Assembly (NCBI RefSeq): GCF_001579945.1 | Contig: NZ_CP011971.1 | Span: 2,072,001 to 2,136,000, forward strand | Reading direction: 5' to 3' | Length of the DNA stretch: 64,000 nucleotides | Origin: Steroidobacter denitrificans | GTDB taxonomy: Bacteria; Pseudomonadota; Gammaproteobacteria; Steroidobacterales; Steroidobacteraceae | Shown here: piece by piece, positions 46,407 to 55,633 of the stretch | Numbering within the stretch: position 1 is the stretch's first letter | Layout: each line of letters opens with the position of its first letter | The notes under the pieces: generated by a model | The model's database searches: none | What the model was told of the DNA's origin: nothing | The model's input: the letters and a program-made list of their open reading frames with translations, nothing else | Position numbers and translations under genes: made by a program

Positions 46407-48149
46407 ATGAGTACGTCCAACGTATCGCTGAAAAATTGGGTAGATGAGGTCGCGCGGCTGACCCAGCCGGCATCGATATACTGGTGCACGGGATCGGATG
46501 CCGAGAACTCCAACCTGATCGAGGCGATGCTGGAAAGCGGCGATCTTATCAAGCTCAACCAGACCACCCACCCGAATTGTTACTTGCATCGATCCGATCC
46601 CTCGGATGTTGCCCGCGTCGAGCATCTGACTTTCGTATGCACCCGCTCGAAGGAGGATGCCGGGCCGAACAACAACTGGATGGAACCCGGCGAAGCCCAC
46701 CGCAAGGTAGACGCCTTGTTCGCAGGTGCGATGCGCGGACGCACGCTGTATGTCATTCCCTACTGCATGGGGCCGATCGATTCCCCCTATTCGCGCTGCG
46801 GCGTGGAGATCACCGACAGCCCCTACGTGGTCGCAAACATGCGCATCATGACCCGTATGGGTACCGAGGCGCTGCGCCGGATCGAGCGCGAAGGTTCATT
46901 CGTGAAGGGCTTGCATTCCATCGGCGATCTGAGTCCCGAGCGCCGCTACATCATGCATTTTCCCGAAGAACTGACGATCAAAAGTATCGGCTCGGGCTAT
47001 GGCGGCAACGCGCTGCTGGGCAAGAAATGCCATGCTCTGCGCATCGCCAGCTGGCAGGCGCGTGACGAGGGCTGGCTGGCAGAACACATGCTGATCATGG
47101 GCCTGCAAAACCCGGAAGGCCGCACGCATTATATCGCCGCAGCCTTCCCCTCGGCCTGCGGCAAGACGAATCTGGCCATGCTGGTGCCGCCGGCAAGCAT
47201 GCCCGGCTGGAAGATCTGGACCGTGGGCGACGACATCTGCTGGATGCAGGTCGACGATGAGGGCCGGTTGCGCGCCATCAATCCGGAAGCCGGCTATTTC
47301 GGGGTTGTACCGGGCACGAACAGCAAGACGAATCACAACGCCTACGACATGATCCGGCGCGACACGATCTTCACGAACGTCGCTGTGACGGCCGACGGCC
47401 AACCCTGGTGGGAAGGCCTGGAAGAAGGCACGCCGACGACCAACTGGAAAGGTCAGCCCTACACGCCCGGCGATGGTCCTGCGGCGCATCCGAACTCCCG
47501 CTTTACGGTATCGGCAAAACGCAATCCCATCTATTCCACCCTGGCGGACGCGCCGGAAGGCGTACCCATCTCCGCAATTCTGTTCGGCGGCCGACGCCGC
47601 GAAGTCGCCCCCCTGGTGTATGAAGCGCATGACTGGGCGCACGGGGTGTTGGTCGGCGCCGGCATGGCCTCGGAAACCACCGCCGCCGCCGTAGGCCAGA
47701 CAGGCGTAGTGCGTCGCGATTCGATGGCCATGAAGCCTTTTTGCGGCTACAACTTCGGTGATTACTGGCAGCATTGGCTGTCGTTCGAGCACAAGGCGAA
47801 ACAACTGCCGCGCATTTTCCATGTCAACTGGTTTCGCCGCGATGCCCAGGGGCGGTTCATGTGGCCCGGCTTCGGCGAGAACCTGCGCGTCCTGCGCTGG
47901 ATTACCGAGCGCTGCGAAGGCAAGGTCGGCGCACAGGAAACGGCCATCGGCCATCTGCCCCGCCGGCAGGATTTCGATCTCTACGGCCTGGATGTCGACA
48001 CAGCGACTCTGGACGCGCTGTTGTCGGTCGATGCGGCCGCCTGGCGCACTGAAATGCAGGAAATCGGCACCTACCTCGATCAGTTCGGAGCGCGGGTACC
48101 TGACGCCTTGCGGGCACAACAGCGCAAGGTACTGGCGGCATTGGGCTGA
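46407..48149 (+). CDS. pckG: phosphoenolpyruvate carboxykinase (GTP)
   Basis: 580-residue GTP-dependent PEPCK, converting oxaloacetate to PEP for gluconeogenesis. It has the kinase-1 P-loop FPSACGKTNLAML with the reactive Cys near residue 251, the kinase-2 WTVGDDICWM, RDTIFTNVAVTADG, and the guanine-pocket region MKPFCGYNFGDYWQHW. ATG 46407 is used, with GGAGG 11 bases upstream; an in-frame ATG at 46326 would start at or before the predicted transcription start and adds unrelated residues. GTP-type PEPCK differs from the ATP type of enteric bacteria. It fits growth on acids. Confidence 0.97.
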   Translation: MSTSNVSLKNWVDEVARLTQPASIYWCTGSDAENSNLIEAMLESGDLIKLNQTTHPNCYLHRSDPSDVARVEHLTFVCTRSKEDAGPNNNWMEPGEAHRKVDALFAGAMRGRTLYVIPYCMGPIDSPYSRCGVEITDSPYVVANMRIMTRMGTEALRRIEREGSFVKGLHSIGDLSPERRYIMHFPEELTIKSIGSGYGGNALLGKKCHALRIASWQARDEGWLAEHMLIMGLQNPEGRTHYIAAAFPSACGKTNLAMLVPPASMPGWKIWTVGDDICWMQVDDEGRLRAINPEAGYFGVVPGTNSKTNHNAYDMIRRDTIFTNVAVTADGQPWWEGLEEGTPTTNWKGQPYTPGDGPAAHPNSRFTVSAKRNPIYSTLADAPEGVPISAILFGGRRREVAPLVYEAHDWAHGVLVGAGMASETTAAAVGQTGVVRRDSMAMKPFCGYNFGDYWQHWLSFEHKAKQLPRIFHVNWFRRDAQGRFMWPGFGENLRVLRWITERCEGKVGAQETAIGHLPRRQDFDLYGLDVDTATLDALLSVDAAAWRTEMQEIGTYLDQFGARVPDALRAQQRKVLAALG

Positions 48150-48168
48150 TACCGAAAGTGCTTCCGGC

Positions 48169-48192
48169 TCCGGGAGGGGTTCGCCTCCCGGA
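48169..48192. terminator. hairpin after pckG
   Basis: TCCGGGAGG (48169-48177) and CCTCCCGGA (48184-48192) form a 9-bp stem with a 6-base loop, 19 bases after the pckG stop and followed by a short T-rich stretch (GGTTCTTT). It lies between convergent pckG and the cyclase gene and is a likely terminator for pckG. Confidence 0.55.
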
Positions 48193-48281
48193 ACGGTTCT
48201 TTCCCGGAACCGGTGCCAGGCACCCTTCCCCGGGAAAACACCCTTCCAAGGCTCCGCAGGGACCGGCCACAGCCGGCCGGC

Positions 48282-49193
48282 TCATTCTTCGCAGATGTAT
48301 CGCAAGATCAGGGACGAGCCGCTCTCGGGCGCGCGGCCGAAACCGATCAGACCCTCTCCCTTCAACTGCGCCGTGTCGCGGCGGACGAAGGACTCTTCCC
48401 CCTCATGCGTCGTCACAAAAGTGCCGTTGGTACTCTGGTCGACAAGCACGAACTTGTTGCGGTTCAGCTCGATACGCGCATGCAGACGCGAGATCAGATT
48501 GCCCTTCACGACCACATCGTTTTCCTCGGCACGTCCGATCGCCAGCGTGGGGTTGGCGTCATCCACCAGCACTTCGCGTCCCTGGAAGCGTATCCTCAAC
48601 CGGCGGGGCCGCTGCCTCTCGCGCGCGACGCCCGAGCCCAGGGCGATTGCCGGCAGCATGCTCGTGGCATCTTCCTTCTGCCACAATACCTCGAACAATT
48701 CGTCCTCATTGCTCTTGCCTTTGAGTGTGGCCACGTCGATCTGGCGCACCGCGGACCTCCACTCCGGCGCCAGACGCTGCACCACTGCGCTGGTCACCAT
48801 GATCTGCCCGGCCTTCGCCTGGCTGGTCATCCGATTCGCCGTATGCACGGCGGCACCGAAGATATCGCGGTTCTCCAGCACCACCGGGCCGAAATGCCCG
48901 CCGATGCGGATCGCCACGGCCTGACCTTCGACCTTGAGCTCGCTGCGGGAGTTGATGTCGTGCTGCATCCTGCTGGCGGCGTTCAGCGCATCGTTGGCGG
49001 TTGGAAACGTCGCCATGATCTCATCGCCGATCGTCTTGATGACCGTGCCGTGATTCTGCTCGGTCGCCGAGCGCATGATCTCGACGCAGGTCAGCACCAT
49101 GTCACGGGCGAGCAGATCGCCCATGACTTCATAGATACGAGTGCTGCCGACCACGTCGGCAAACAAAATGGCCAGTTCTATGTCTTTGCCCAT
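48282..49193 (-). CDS. class III adenylate/guanylate cyclase with C-terminal FHA domain
   Basis: 303-residue cytoplasmic protein. Residues about 5-175 are a class III cyclase catalytic domain with metal-binding D13 (LFADVVGSTRI) and D57 (KTIGDEIMA), and K53 at the adenine-specifying position. In the transition-state motif, usually VNxAxR, it has VHTANRM, so a His (about residue 116) replaces Asn while the Arg is kept. Residues about 205-295 are an FHA phosphothreonine-binding domain (LAIGRAEENDVVV, ISRLHARIEL, VLVDQSTNGTFV). It probably makes cAMP in response to Ser/Thr kinase signalling, if active. Confidence 0.9.
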   Translation of the reverse strand: MGKDIELAILFADVVGSTRIYEVMGDLLARDMVLTCVEIMRSATEQNHGTVIKTIGDEIMATFPTANDALNAASRMQHDINSRSELKVEGQAVAIRIGGHFGPVVLENRDIFGAAVHTANRMTSQAKAGQIMVTSAVVQRLAPEWRSAVRQIDVATLKGKSNEDELFEVLWQKEDATSMLPAIALGSGVARERQRPRRLRIRFQGREVLVDDANPTLAIGRAEENDVVVKGNLISRLHARIELNRNKFVLVDQSTNGTFVTTHEGEESFVRRDTAQLKGEGLIGFGRAPESGSSLILRYICEE

Positions 49194-49385
49194 GTGCCCT
49201 TATGCGCTCGCCGCCATCCTGGTCCGCCGATGCGGGAGGAACCGCGCGAGGATATTATATACACACCGGACGCTACATAATGCCGCAGCGCTCCCGGTCA
49301 ACGGAGTCTTTTGCGCCACCTTGGCATACACCCCAATTCCGCCCGACATGACCGGCACCGGCCTTGCTGCGGTCTGCCTCCGCCC

Positions 49386-50372
49386 TTATGCCGCCGCCCG
49401 CACGATACGCAAAGAATCGACCAGCACATCCGTGTCGGCTGCCGGGCGGGCTGCCTGCTCGACCAGAAAACGGCGCCAGGAACGCGCCCGCGGCAGGCCC
49501 GCATACAAGCCCTGGATATGGCGGATCATGCCGCTCAGGCGATGGCCCTCTTTCAGTCGCGCTTGCACATAGGGCACGAACTGCTCGATCACCTGCTCCC
49601 GCGAGGGCGCCGTCCATTGCGGATCACAGACCGCCTGGTGCAATTGCGCCATGAGGTAGGGATTCTGATAGGCCTCGCGTCCGATCATCACGCCATCGAA
49701 TACCCGCAGGTGCTCGCGCACCGCCTGAAGCGTACGCACGCCGCCGTTGAGGATCAGCGTCAGCGCAGGAAAGTCCGCGCGCAGACGCTCGACCACGTCG
49801 TACTGCAACGGGGGAATCTCGCGATTCTGCTTCGGACTCAGGCCTCCGAGCACCGCCCGGCGCGCATGAACCACAAAAACATCGCAGCCGCTCTGCGCGA
49901 CACGGTGTATGAACCGCGTAAGGAAACCGTACTCATCGGCGGCATCCGCAGGCATCGGATCGATGCCGGTACGGCACTTCACCGTGACCGGAATGTCCAC
50001 GGCCTCGCGCATCGCCTGGATACAATCCGCGACCAGCGCCGGCTGGCTCATGAGACAGGCGCCGAAACGGCCGCTGCGCACCCGGTCGCTCGGGCAGCCG
50101 CAATTCAGGTTGATCTCATCATAGCCGAACTGCTCGCCGATGCGCGCCGCCTGCGCCAGTTCGCGCGCATCGCAGCCGCCCAATTGCAGTGCGAGCGGAT
50201 GTTCGGCCGGATCGAACGCCAGCAGGCGCTGCGCATCGCCACGCACGATGGCTGCTGCCGTGATCATTTCCGAGTACAGCAAGGCCCCGGGAGTGAGCAA
50301 CCGTAAAAAATATCTGCAGTGACTGTCCGTATACGCCAGCATGGGCGCGACGCTTATCTTCGGTCGTGCCAT
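49386..50372 (-). CDS. dusA: tRNA-dihydrouridine(20/20a) synthase
   Basis: 328-residue FMN enzyme that reduces U20/U20a in the tRNA D-loop. It has ISVAPMLAYTDSHCRYFLRL, LQLGGCDAREL, the signature INLNCGCPSDRVRSGRFGAC with the catalytic Cys, and VKCRTGID. DusA is distinguished from DusB/C by the SGRFGAC form. E. coli DusA has 330-345 residues. ATG 50372 starts at the fold; longer frames to 50609 use non-ATG starts and lack homology. Confidence 0.96.
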   Translation of the reverse strand: MARPKISVAPMLAYTDSHCRYFLRLLTPGALLYSEMITAAAIVRGDAQRLLAFDPAEHPLALQLGGCDARELAQAARIGEQFGYDEINLNCGCPSDRVRSGRFGACLMSQPALVADCIQAMREAVDIPVTVKCRTGIDPMPADAADEYGFLTRFIHRVAQSGCDVFVVHARRAVLGGLSPKQNREIPPLQYDVVERLRADFPALTLILNGGVRTLQAVREHLRVFDGVMIGREAYQNPYLMAQLHQAVCDPQWTAPSREQVIEQFVPYVQARLKEGHRLSGMIRHIQGLYAGLPRARSWRRFLVEQAARPAADTDVLVDSLRIVRAAA

Positions 50373-50631
50373 GGGGCATGTTGACTTCCCTATCGATTTT
50401 CCTGCATCGATCCAGGAGGCCGCGAGTTTCACCGGTATTTGCATGCTGTCATCCACGACGACATTATAGCGATTAACCGTGCTACCGGCCTTCCACAGGA
50501 GTCGTTTTCCAGCCGCAGCGGCGCTGGAATTCGCCAGCCGAACAATTCGCTTCCCGGTCCAGGCATGCCGCCTGGCTGAAAACCGCCGGTGAGTTGCACC
50601 ACCGTACAATCAGCCGCTACCATCGCCTGAC

Positions 50632-51540
50632 ATGTTCCACTGGGATGATGTTCGTTATTTTCTAGCACTCTATCGTGCAGGAACCGTTTCCGGCGCTTCC
50701 AAGCGGCTATCCGTCAACTATACGACGATCATGAGGCGGATCCGTGTGCTGGAAGCCTTCGTCGGCGCACCGCTGTTCAAGAAACAGGCTTCGCATTACT
50801 CGCTGACGGGTAAGGGGCAGGAACTCCTGTCGACGTTCGAAGAAATCGAAAGATCGTTCACGCGGCTTGAACAACATGCGATCCAGCCCTGCACATCGCT
50901 ACGCGGCGTAGTGCGGATCTCGCTGTCGGAATCCATGTTGAGGCTGATCGCCCTGCAGCTGGCCGGATTTCAGCAGCTGCATCCGGAAATCGTCTGGCAA
51001 CTCGACATGACCAACGATTTCGTGGACGTCAACAAGGGTCTCGCCGATCTTCACATATTTCCGCGCTTTGCTCCGTTTGAAAACATCGACCGCTTCGAGC
51101 GTATCTCGCTCGGCCGCTACCGCGTCCGACCCTACATTCATCGCAACTATCCCGGCCGCCGCAGCAAACCGCTTTATGCGCACGATGTGGACTGGATCGC
51201 CTGGGATACATCGCAGATCACCGATGAATTGTCGCGGCGGCCTTCTTCCTCACTCGACGTCGGCCTGAAGATCGTCGCCATGGCATCTTCCGGCACGGTC
51301 ACGCTGCAGTTGGCCCGTGCCGGCCTGGGCGCCGCTCTGGCGTGGGACTTTCTCGCCGGTGACGATCCAGAATTGGTGTCACTCGATCTTCCGGAACTCA
51401 CCCGCAGCGTGGAGATCTGTCTCTACGCGCTTCCCGAGACGCTGCGTCGAGCCGCAGTCCGCGCCTTTGCGGACTACCTGACCAACGAACTCGCCACAAG
51501 GAATTCACCGGGACATCCAACCGCCGCCAGCGGCAGCTGA
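50632..51540 (+). CDS. LysR-family transcriptional regulator
   Basis: 302-residue regulator. The N-terminal winged helix (residues 1-60) has VRYFLALYRAGTVSGASKRL and IRVLEAFVGAPLFKK; a linker helix and a substrate-binding domain follow (about 90-290). No ribosome-binding site is obvious before ATG 50632. It is convergent with the TonB receptor, which ends 75 bp away. It may control that receptor, the secreted SnoaL-like protein, or a distant target; the ligand is unknown. Confidence 0.92.
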   Translation: MFHWDDVRYFLALYRAGTVSGASKRLSVNYTTIMRRIRVLEAFVGAPLFKKQASHYSLTGKGQELLSTFEEIERSFTRLEQHAIQPCTSLRGVVRISLSESMLRLIALQLAGFQQLHPEIVWQLDMTNDFVDVNKGLADLHIFPRFAPFENIDRFERISLGRYRVRPYIHRNYPGRRSKPLYAHDVDWIAWDTSQITDELSRRPSSSLDVGLKIVAMASSGTVTLQLARAGLGAALAWDFLAGDDPELVSLDLPELTRSVEICLYALPETLRRAAVRAFADYLTNELATRNSPGHPTAASGS

Positions 51541-51615
51541 GGACATTCGTGCGGCCGCCTATCAGGTCCATACCGCAGCGTTCGATGCCGCAGCGGCTCG
51601 ACAACAAGGCGACGC

Positions 51616-54030
51616 TCAGAACTGGTATCCCGCCTCGATACCGAAGGTGCGTTCGGGGCCGAAGGTGCTGATAGCCCAGCCCATGGTGCCGAAGTCGATG
51701 CTCCATTCGCGCACCTTCTTGTTTGCCAGGTTGCGGCTCCAGAGCGCAACGAGCAGATTGCCTTTTTGCAGCGGAATATCACGCAACGTCAGGCGCGCAT
51801 CGATCAGGGTATGCGCCGGCGTCGCGGTGTACAAATAAAGCAACGGATCGAAGTCCCGGTGGCTGGCGTAAGTGGCCCCCGCCCACAATGCCCAGGTACC
51901 GTAGCTGGTCAGAGGAAATGTGTACTCGGCGCTTGCCGCCCCGGTATGCTCCGGCGCGTGCACCAGCGTCGATGCGCTGGCGGAAACATCGGCGGTGACG
52001 CCGGTACCGAGCCCGGTCACCGGATCGGAAATCGCAGTGATGTATTCATCGTACTTGACATCGAGGTAGCCGTAGCTCAACCGCAGTTCCAAGCCTTCGA
52101 CAGGCAGCACTGTGAAGTCCATCTCCACTCCTCGTGCGCTGCTCTTGCCGGCGTTGACGAAGCGCTGCGATGAGCCGCCGGTACCGGCCTCGAACTGCTT
52201 CACTTGACGATCCTTGTAGTCCATGTCGAACAGCGCCACATTGAAGCGGGCGCGGCGATCCCAGAATTCGGACTTCAAGCCAAGTTCATACGCCACCACC
52301 GTTTCGGCATCGACCGGAGACAGGAACGAGGCCACGGTCGTCGCGCGGGCATTGAAGCCGCCCGAGCGATAGGCGCTCGAAACCTTGAAATAAGTATTGA
52401 GGCCATCCCTGATCTTCCAGGACAGATTGCCGCTCGGACTGAAGTCGCTCCAGGATTTGCTGCCTGCCACCGTCTCTTGTATGCCGCCGAACAGGGTGGT
52501 CAGGGTCGCGGACCTGCGGTCCCTCGACCAGCGGCCACCGAGCGTGAAATCGACGGCATCATTGATCCCCCAGGTCGCCTGCCCGTAAAGCGCATAGGCT
52601 TCATTGTCGACCGCATAACGAAACACCGGATTGCCCAGACGTACGCTCTTGCCCAGACACGGCGTCGCCGAGACGAAATCCGCACACAGGAATCCCTGGG
52701 TTGCGGGCGGCTGACTGCCGAAGGCGAACTGTGCGGGCAGCACGTACGCCGTCGGATTGAATTCCTTGCCGTCCTCGCTGAAGTAGTAGGCTCCGAGGGT
52801 ATACGTCAGCCGATCTTCGAAGGCCGAGCCCAACAACTGCAGTTCCTGGCTCCACTGATCCTGATCGTCCCGGCGCGTGGAGTAGAAGCTCGAAACCCAC
52901 TCTCCGGCCGGGATGTAGGTTCCGGTCGAGCCATTGAGCACGGTATCGGCCTCGGCGACGACATCACCGAAACTGCTGCCCCGCTCGTTTTCTTTCCAGG
53001 CCCGGTATGAACTGATCGATTTCACGGACAGGTCGGCTGTCGGGCGCCATTCCAGAGTCAGCGCATGGCCATAGACATGAGACGAATTTTCATCATCGCT
53101 GTCCTGGATCAGGGGCAGCCTTTGCATGCGCCGCGGCGATGAGACGGCTGCAAGCTGCTCATAGAAACGGCCGCCGAGGTTGATCTGCAGCGGCCGCACA
53201 TGCACCAGCTGCGCGAATGCGTTGTTCGCCTGACGCTGCGACCAGTCGAATGCATAGTCGGCCGTGAAGCGCTCACCCGGCGTCCAGCGTAGAGCAAGGC
53301 GTGCAGCATCGGATTTGAAACCGCCGAGATCCTTGCCGCTGTACAGACTGTCTACATAACCGTCACGCTGCGTGTGGTTGTACGACAGCGAGGCGGCCAG
53401 CTGTTCAGACAGCGGCAGATTCACCCGGGTCGTGCTGCGAAGGAAATCCTCACTGCCGTAAGTCAAGGTTTGCGCAAACGCCAGTTCGTCACCCGGCCGG
53501 CGCGTCACCAGATTGATTGTACCGCCCGTCGAGTTGCGCCCATAAAGAGTGCCCTGGGGGCCGCGCAGCACCTCGATCCGCTCGAGATCGACAATATCGA
53601 ACACCGCGCCGGTATGCCGGCCGATATATACGCCGTCGAGATAGATGCCGACCGCGGGATCCATGGCGAGCTGGGTATCCGTCGCCGAGACGCCCCGGAT
53701 GCCGATGCCGATGTTCGACTGCGATCCGGCGACCGAATTGATGCGAACATTCGGTATCTGATCAGAGATGTTGCGGATCTCGAATGCGCCTATCGCCTTG
53801 ATCTGATCGACTCCCATGACAGCGAGCGAGATCGGCGTATCCTGCAAGGCCGTCTCGCGCCGTTCGGCGGTAACGACGATCTCCTCGAGCACCGCCGAGC
53901 CGGCCGAACCGGCTGGAATCGAGGTCTGCGCCTGCGCCGCCATGCTAGTGGCAGCCAGCGCCAGCGCAAGCAGTGACCTTAGAAGCTCCGGACTCGTGTT
54001 GCAACTGGCGCTTGGGCGATCGTTGATCAT
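51616..54030 (-). CDS. TonB-dependent outer-membrane receptor
   Basis: 804-residue receptor that uses TonB energy to import a large or scarce substrate. A signal peptide (to about AAQA, residue 35) is followed by the TonB box/plug start EEIVVTAERRETALQDTPIS, and the plug motif LRGPQGTLYGRNSTGGTINLV. The C-terminal 22-strand barrel ends in aromatic residues (GIEAGYQF). ATG 54030 has GAGGAG eight bases upstream. The type is common in degraders of lipids, steroids and polyphenols. It faces the SnoaL-like gene across a divergent region. Confidence 0.95.
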   Translation of the reverse strand: MINDRPSASCNTSPELLRSLLALALAATSMAAQAQTSIPAGSAGSAVLEEIVVTAERRETALQDTPISLAVMGVDQIKAIGAFEIRNISDQIPNVRINSVAGSQSNIGIGIRGVSATDTQLAMDPAVGIYLDGVYIGRHTGAVFDIVDLERIEVLRGPQGTLYGRNSTGGTINLVTRRPGDELAFAQTLTYGSEDFLRSTTRVNLPLSEQLAASLSYNHTQRDGYVDSLYSGKDLGGFKSDAARLALRWTPGERFTADYAFDWSQRQANNAFAQLVHVRPLQINLGGRFYEQLAAVSSPRRMQRLPLIQDSDDENSSHVYGHALTLEWRPTADLSVKSISSYRAWKENERGSSFGDVVAEADTVLNGSTGTYIPAGEWVSSFYSTRRDDQDQWSQELQLLGSAFEDRLTYTLGAYYFSEDGKEFNPTAYVLPAQFAFGSQPPATQGFLCADFVSATPCLGKSVRLGNPVFRYAVDNEAYALYGQATWGINDAVDFTLGGRWSRDRRSATLTTLFGGIQETVAGSKSWSDFSPSGNLSWKIRDGLNTYFKVSSAYRSGGFNARATTVASFLSPVDAETVVAYELGLKSEFWDRRARFNVALFDMDYKDRQVKQFEAGTGGSSQRFVNAGKSSARGVEMDFTVLPVEGLELRLSYGYLDVKYDEYITAISDPVTGLGTGVTADVSASASTLVHAPEHTGAASAEYTFPLTSYGTWALWAGATYASHRDFDPLLYLYTATPAHTLIDARLTLRDIPLQKGNLLVALWSRNLANKKVREWSIDFGTMGWAISTFGPERTFGIEAGYQF

Positions 54031-54343
54031 TACGTCAGCTCCTCGGTAACCCCATGGAAAACGGCATCGCGGAGATGCTCTATCGTCGCCGAAATCAGCA
54101 TCGGCGCCTGACCCGCGGCATGGAAAGGCTATGCCGGGCATATTGCCGCGCCAGCCCCTTTACCGTGTTCTACCGGCAGCTAAGCTTAAGCAGCCGCCAC
54201 AAGGTCGAAAACAGGAATTTTTGCAGAAATTCACTGCAGAATTGCTTGATGGACTGCATTCCATCCGCGGCGCTTCTGCCTCATTCTGATGAGTGAACGG
54301 ACCTGGTCCGATGGCACGACGATGATTCGAAGCGCTCCTGGCG
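54031..54343. other. divergent TonB-receptor/SnoaL regulatory gap
   Basis: This 313-bp gap has no gene I can support. It holds two overlapping dyads: GAATTT (54215-54220) with AAATTC (54227-54232), and TGCAG (54222-54226) with CTGCA (54234-54238). A third dyad, CGGACC-T-GGTCCG (54298-54310), lies 33 bp before the SnoaL-like start. These could be regulator sites, for example for the nearby LysR protein. Confidence 0.45.
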
Positions 54344-54886
54344 ATGAATAGCAGATATCTGTGGGCAATCACGGCGGTGCTCTGCGCCGTCATAGGCTAT
54401 GCGGCCGCCGGCGTCGATCGGGAGAGCGTAGAGGAGCGGCTACGCTCGGAAGCCGAGATAGGACGGCTAGCCGTCAACTATGCCTGGGCCGTCGACGAGA
54501 AAAAGATCGATGCCATGATGGCGCTATTCGCCGAGAACGCCGTGTACGATCTGTCCGCCTACGGACATGCGAGCGTAGCCGGACGAGCGGCCATCAGGGA
54601 GCTTTTCCTGCAGTCGGTCTTTCGTGCGGAACAATGCTCCTTCAGCAGTATTTCGAACCTCAGAACCGATATCCAAGGAACGCGGGCGAGCGGCGCCGAC
54701 TACTTTGTGCACCTCGGCTACAACAATCCGAACCACGGCGCCAACACCCGGCACTATGTGGAAGGCCGGCACTATTACGACTTCGTCAAAGAAAAAGGCG
54801 AATGGAAAATCTCGCGCATGCAGGGTCAGCCAACGTTCGAGAGGATCGAAAGTTTCCCTCCTGCCGCCATGAAACACTGTCCGTAG
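54344..54886 (+). CDS. secreted SnoaL/NTF2-like protein
   Basis: 180-residue protein with an N-terminal signal peptide or anchor (residues 1-22, WAITAVLCAVIGYAAAG) and an NTF2-fold domain (EAEIGRLAVNYAWAVDEKKI, MMALFAENAVYDLSAYG, then HYVEGRHYYDFVKEKGEW). SnoaL-like domains include ketosteroid-isomerase-like enzymes and small-molecule hydrolases. Many are cytoplasmic, so export is notable. It is divergent from a TonB receptor, so a periplasmic role on the imported substrate is a fair inference. The reaction is unknown. Confidence 0.85.
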   Translation: MNSRYLWAITAVLCAVIGYAAAGVDRESVEERLRSEAEIGRLAVNYAWAVDEKKIDAMMALFAENAVYDLSAYGHASVAGRAAIRELFLQSVFRAEQCSFSSISNLRTDIQGTRASGADYFVHLGYNNPNHGANTRHYVEGRHYYDFVKEKGEWKISRMQGQPTFERIESFPPAAMKHCP

Positions 54887-54934
54887 CAGCCGCGCGGGAT
54901 GCAGGCGGTTACGGCCGACGCAGACCGCGGGTCG

Positions 54935-55633
54935 TTACGGCCGGCGCGAGCTGCCGCGACAGCGGCGTGTCAGCGGCGCGGTCTTCGATACGGTGCCGGC
55001 AGGAACGAGCGGTCCCTCCTCGGGCTCCAGCAGCGCCGGCAGGATGAGGTGCAGCGCATCCTTGAGCAAGGCCTGATCGATCTGGGGCTCGCGGATGAGC
55101 CGCATCTTGATGCCCTCGAGCAGGCAGGTAAACAACAATACCCGCGTCGGCAAGGTGCTCTTCGGCAAACCGTACCCGCCCTGCGCCGGGCTGCCGCTCA
55201 GCCAGTTGCCGATTTCCACGCCCAACACGGTATCGAATTCGGCGAGCGCGGCGGCGGTCTGCGGATCGCGCGTGGCCTGCGCGGATATCTCCAGGAACAA
55301 TGTGGTGCCCATCGAATCCTCATCGACGGATTTGCGCTCGGCCAAAGACTCGACGATGCTCTCGGCCAGGTCGCCGGAGGGAACATGGACCTGAGCTAGT
55401 TCACGGCGAATCACTTCGAGCTGGCGCTCGATGATCGCCTGGATGATCTCGCTCTTGCTCTTGAAATACCGATAGATGAGCCCAGCGCTCATTTCCGCGG
55501 TATCGGCAATCATCGCCATGCTGGCGGCGTGAAACCCATGCTCGGTGAAACACTTCTGCGCAGCGGTAAGAATCCGGCGGCGCTGTGCTTCAGCCCTGGC
55601 GTCGATTCTGGACGTCTGCGAGTGCGACGTCAT
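54935..55633 (-). CDS. TetR/AcrR-family regulator of the RND efflux operon
   Basis: 232-residue repressor. Its N-terminal helix-turn-helix is AQRRRILTAAQKCFTEHGFH, then MSAGLIYRYFKSKSEIIQAI. The rest is the helical ligand-binding domain. The start is ATG 55633, which overlaps the outer-membrane gene stop as ATGA; a GTG at 55651 is less likely. It is the last gene of the MFP-RND-OMF-TetR operon, so it would be autoregulated through the palindrome at 61586-61603. Having the regulator last is less common than a divergent regulator. Confidence 0.93.
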   Translation of the reverse strand: MTSHSQTSRIDARAEAQRRRILTAAQKCFTEHGFHAASMAMIADTAEMSAGLIYRYFKSKSEIIQAIIERQLEVIRRELAQVHVPSGDLAESIVESLAERKSVDEDSMGTTLFLEISAQATRDPQTAAALAEFDTVLGVEIGNWLSGSPAQGGYGLPKSTLPTRVLLFTCLLEGIKMRLIREPQIDQALLKDALHLILPALLEPEEGPLVPAGTVSKTAPLTRRCRGSSRRP

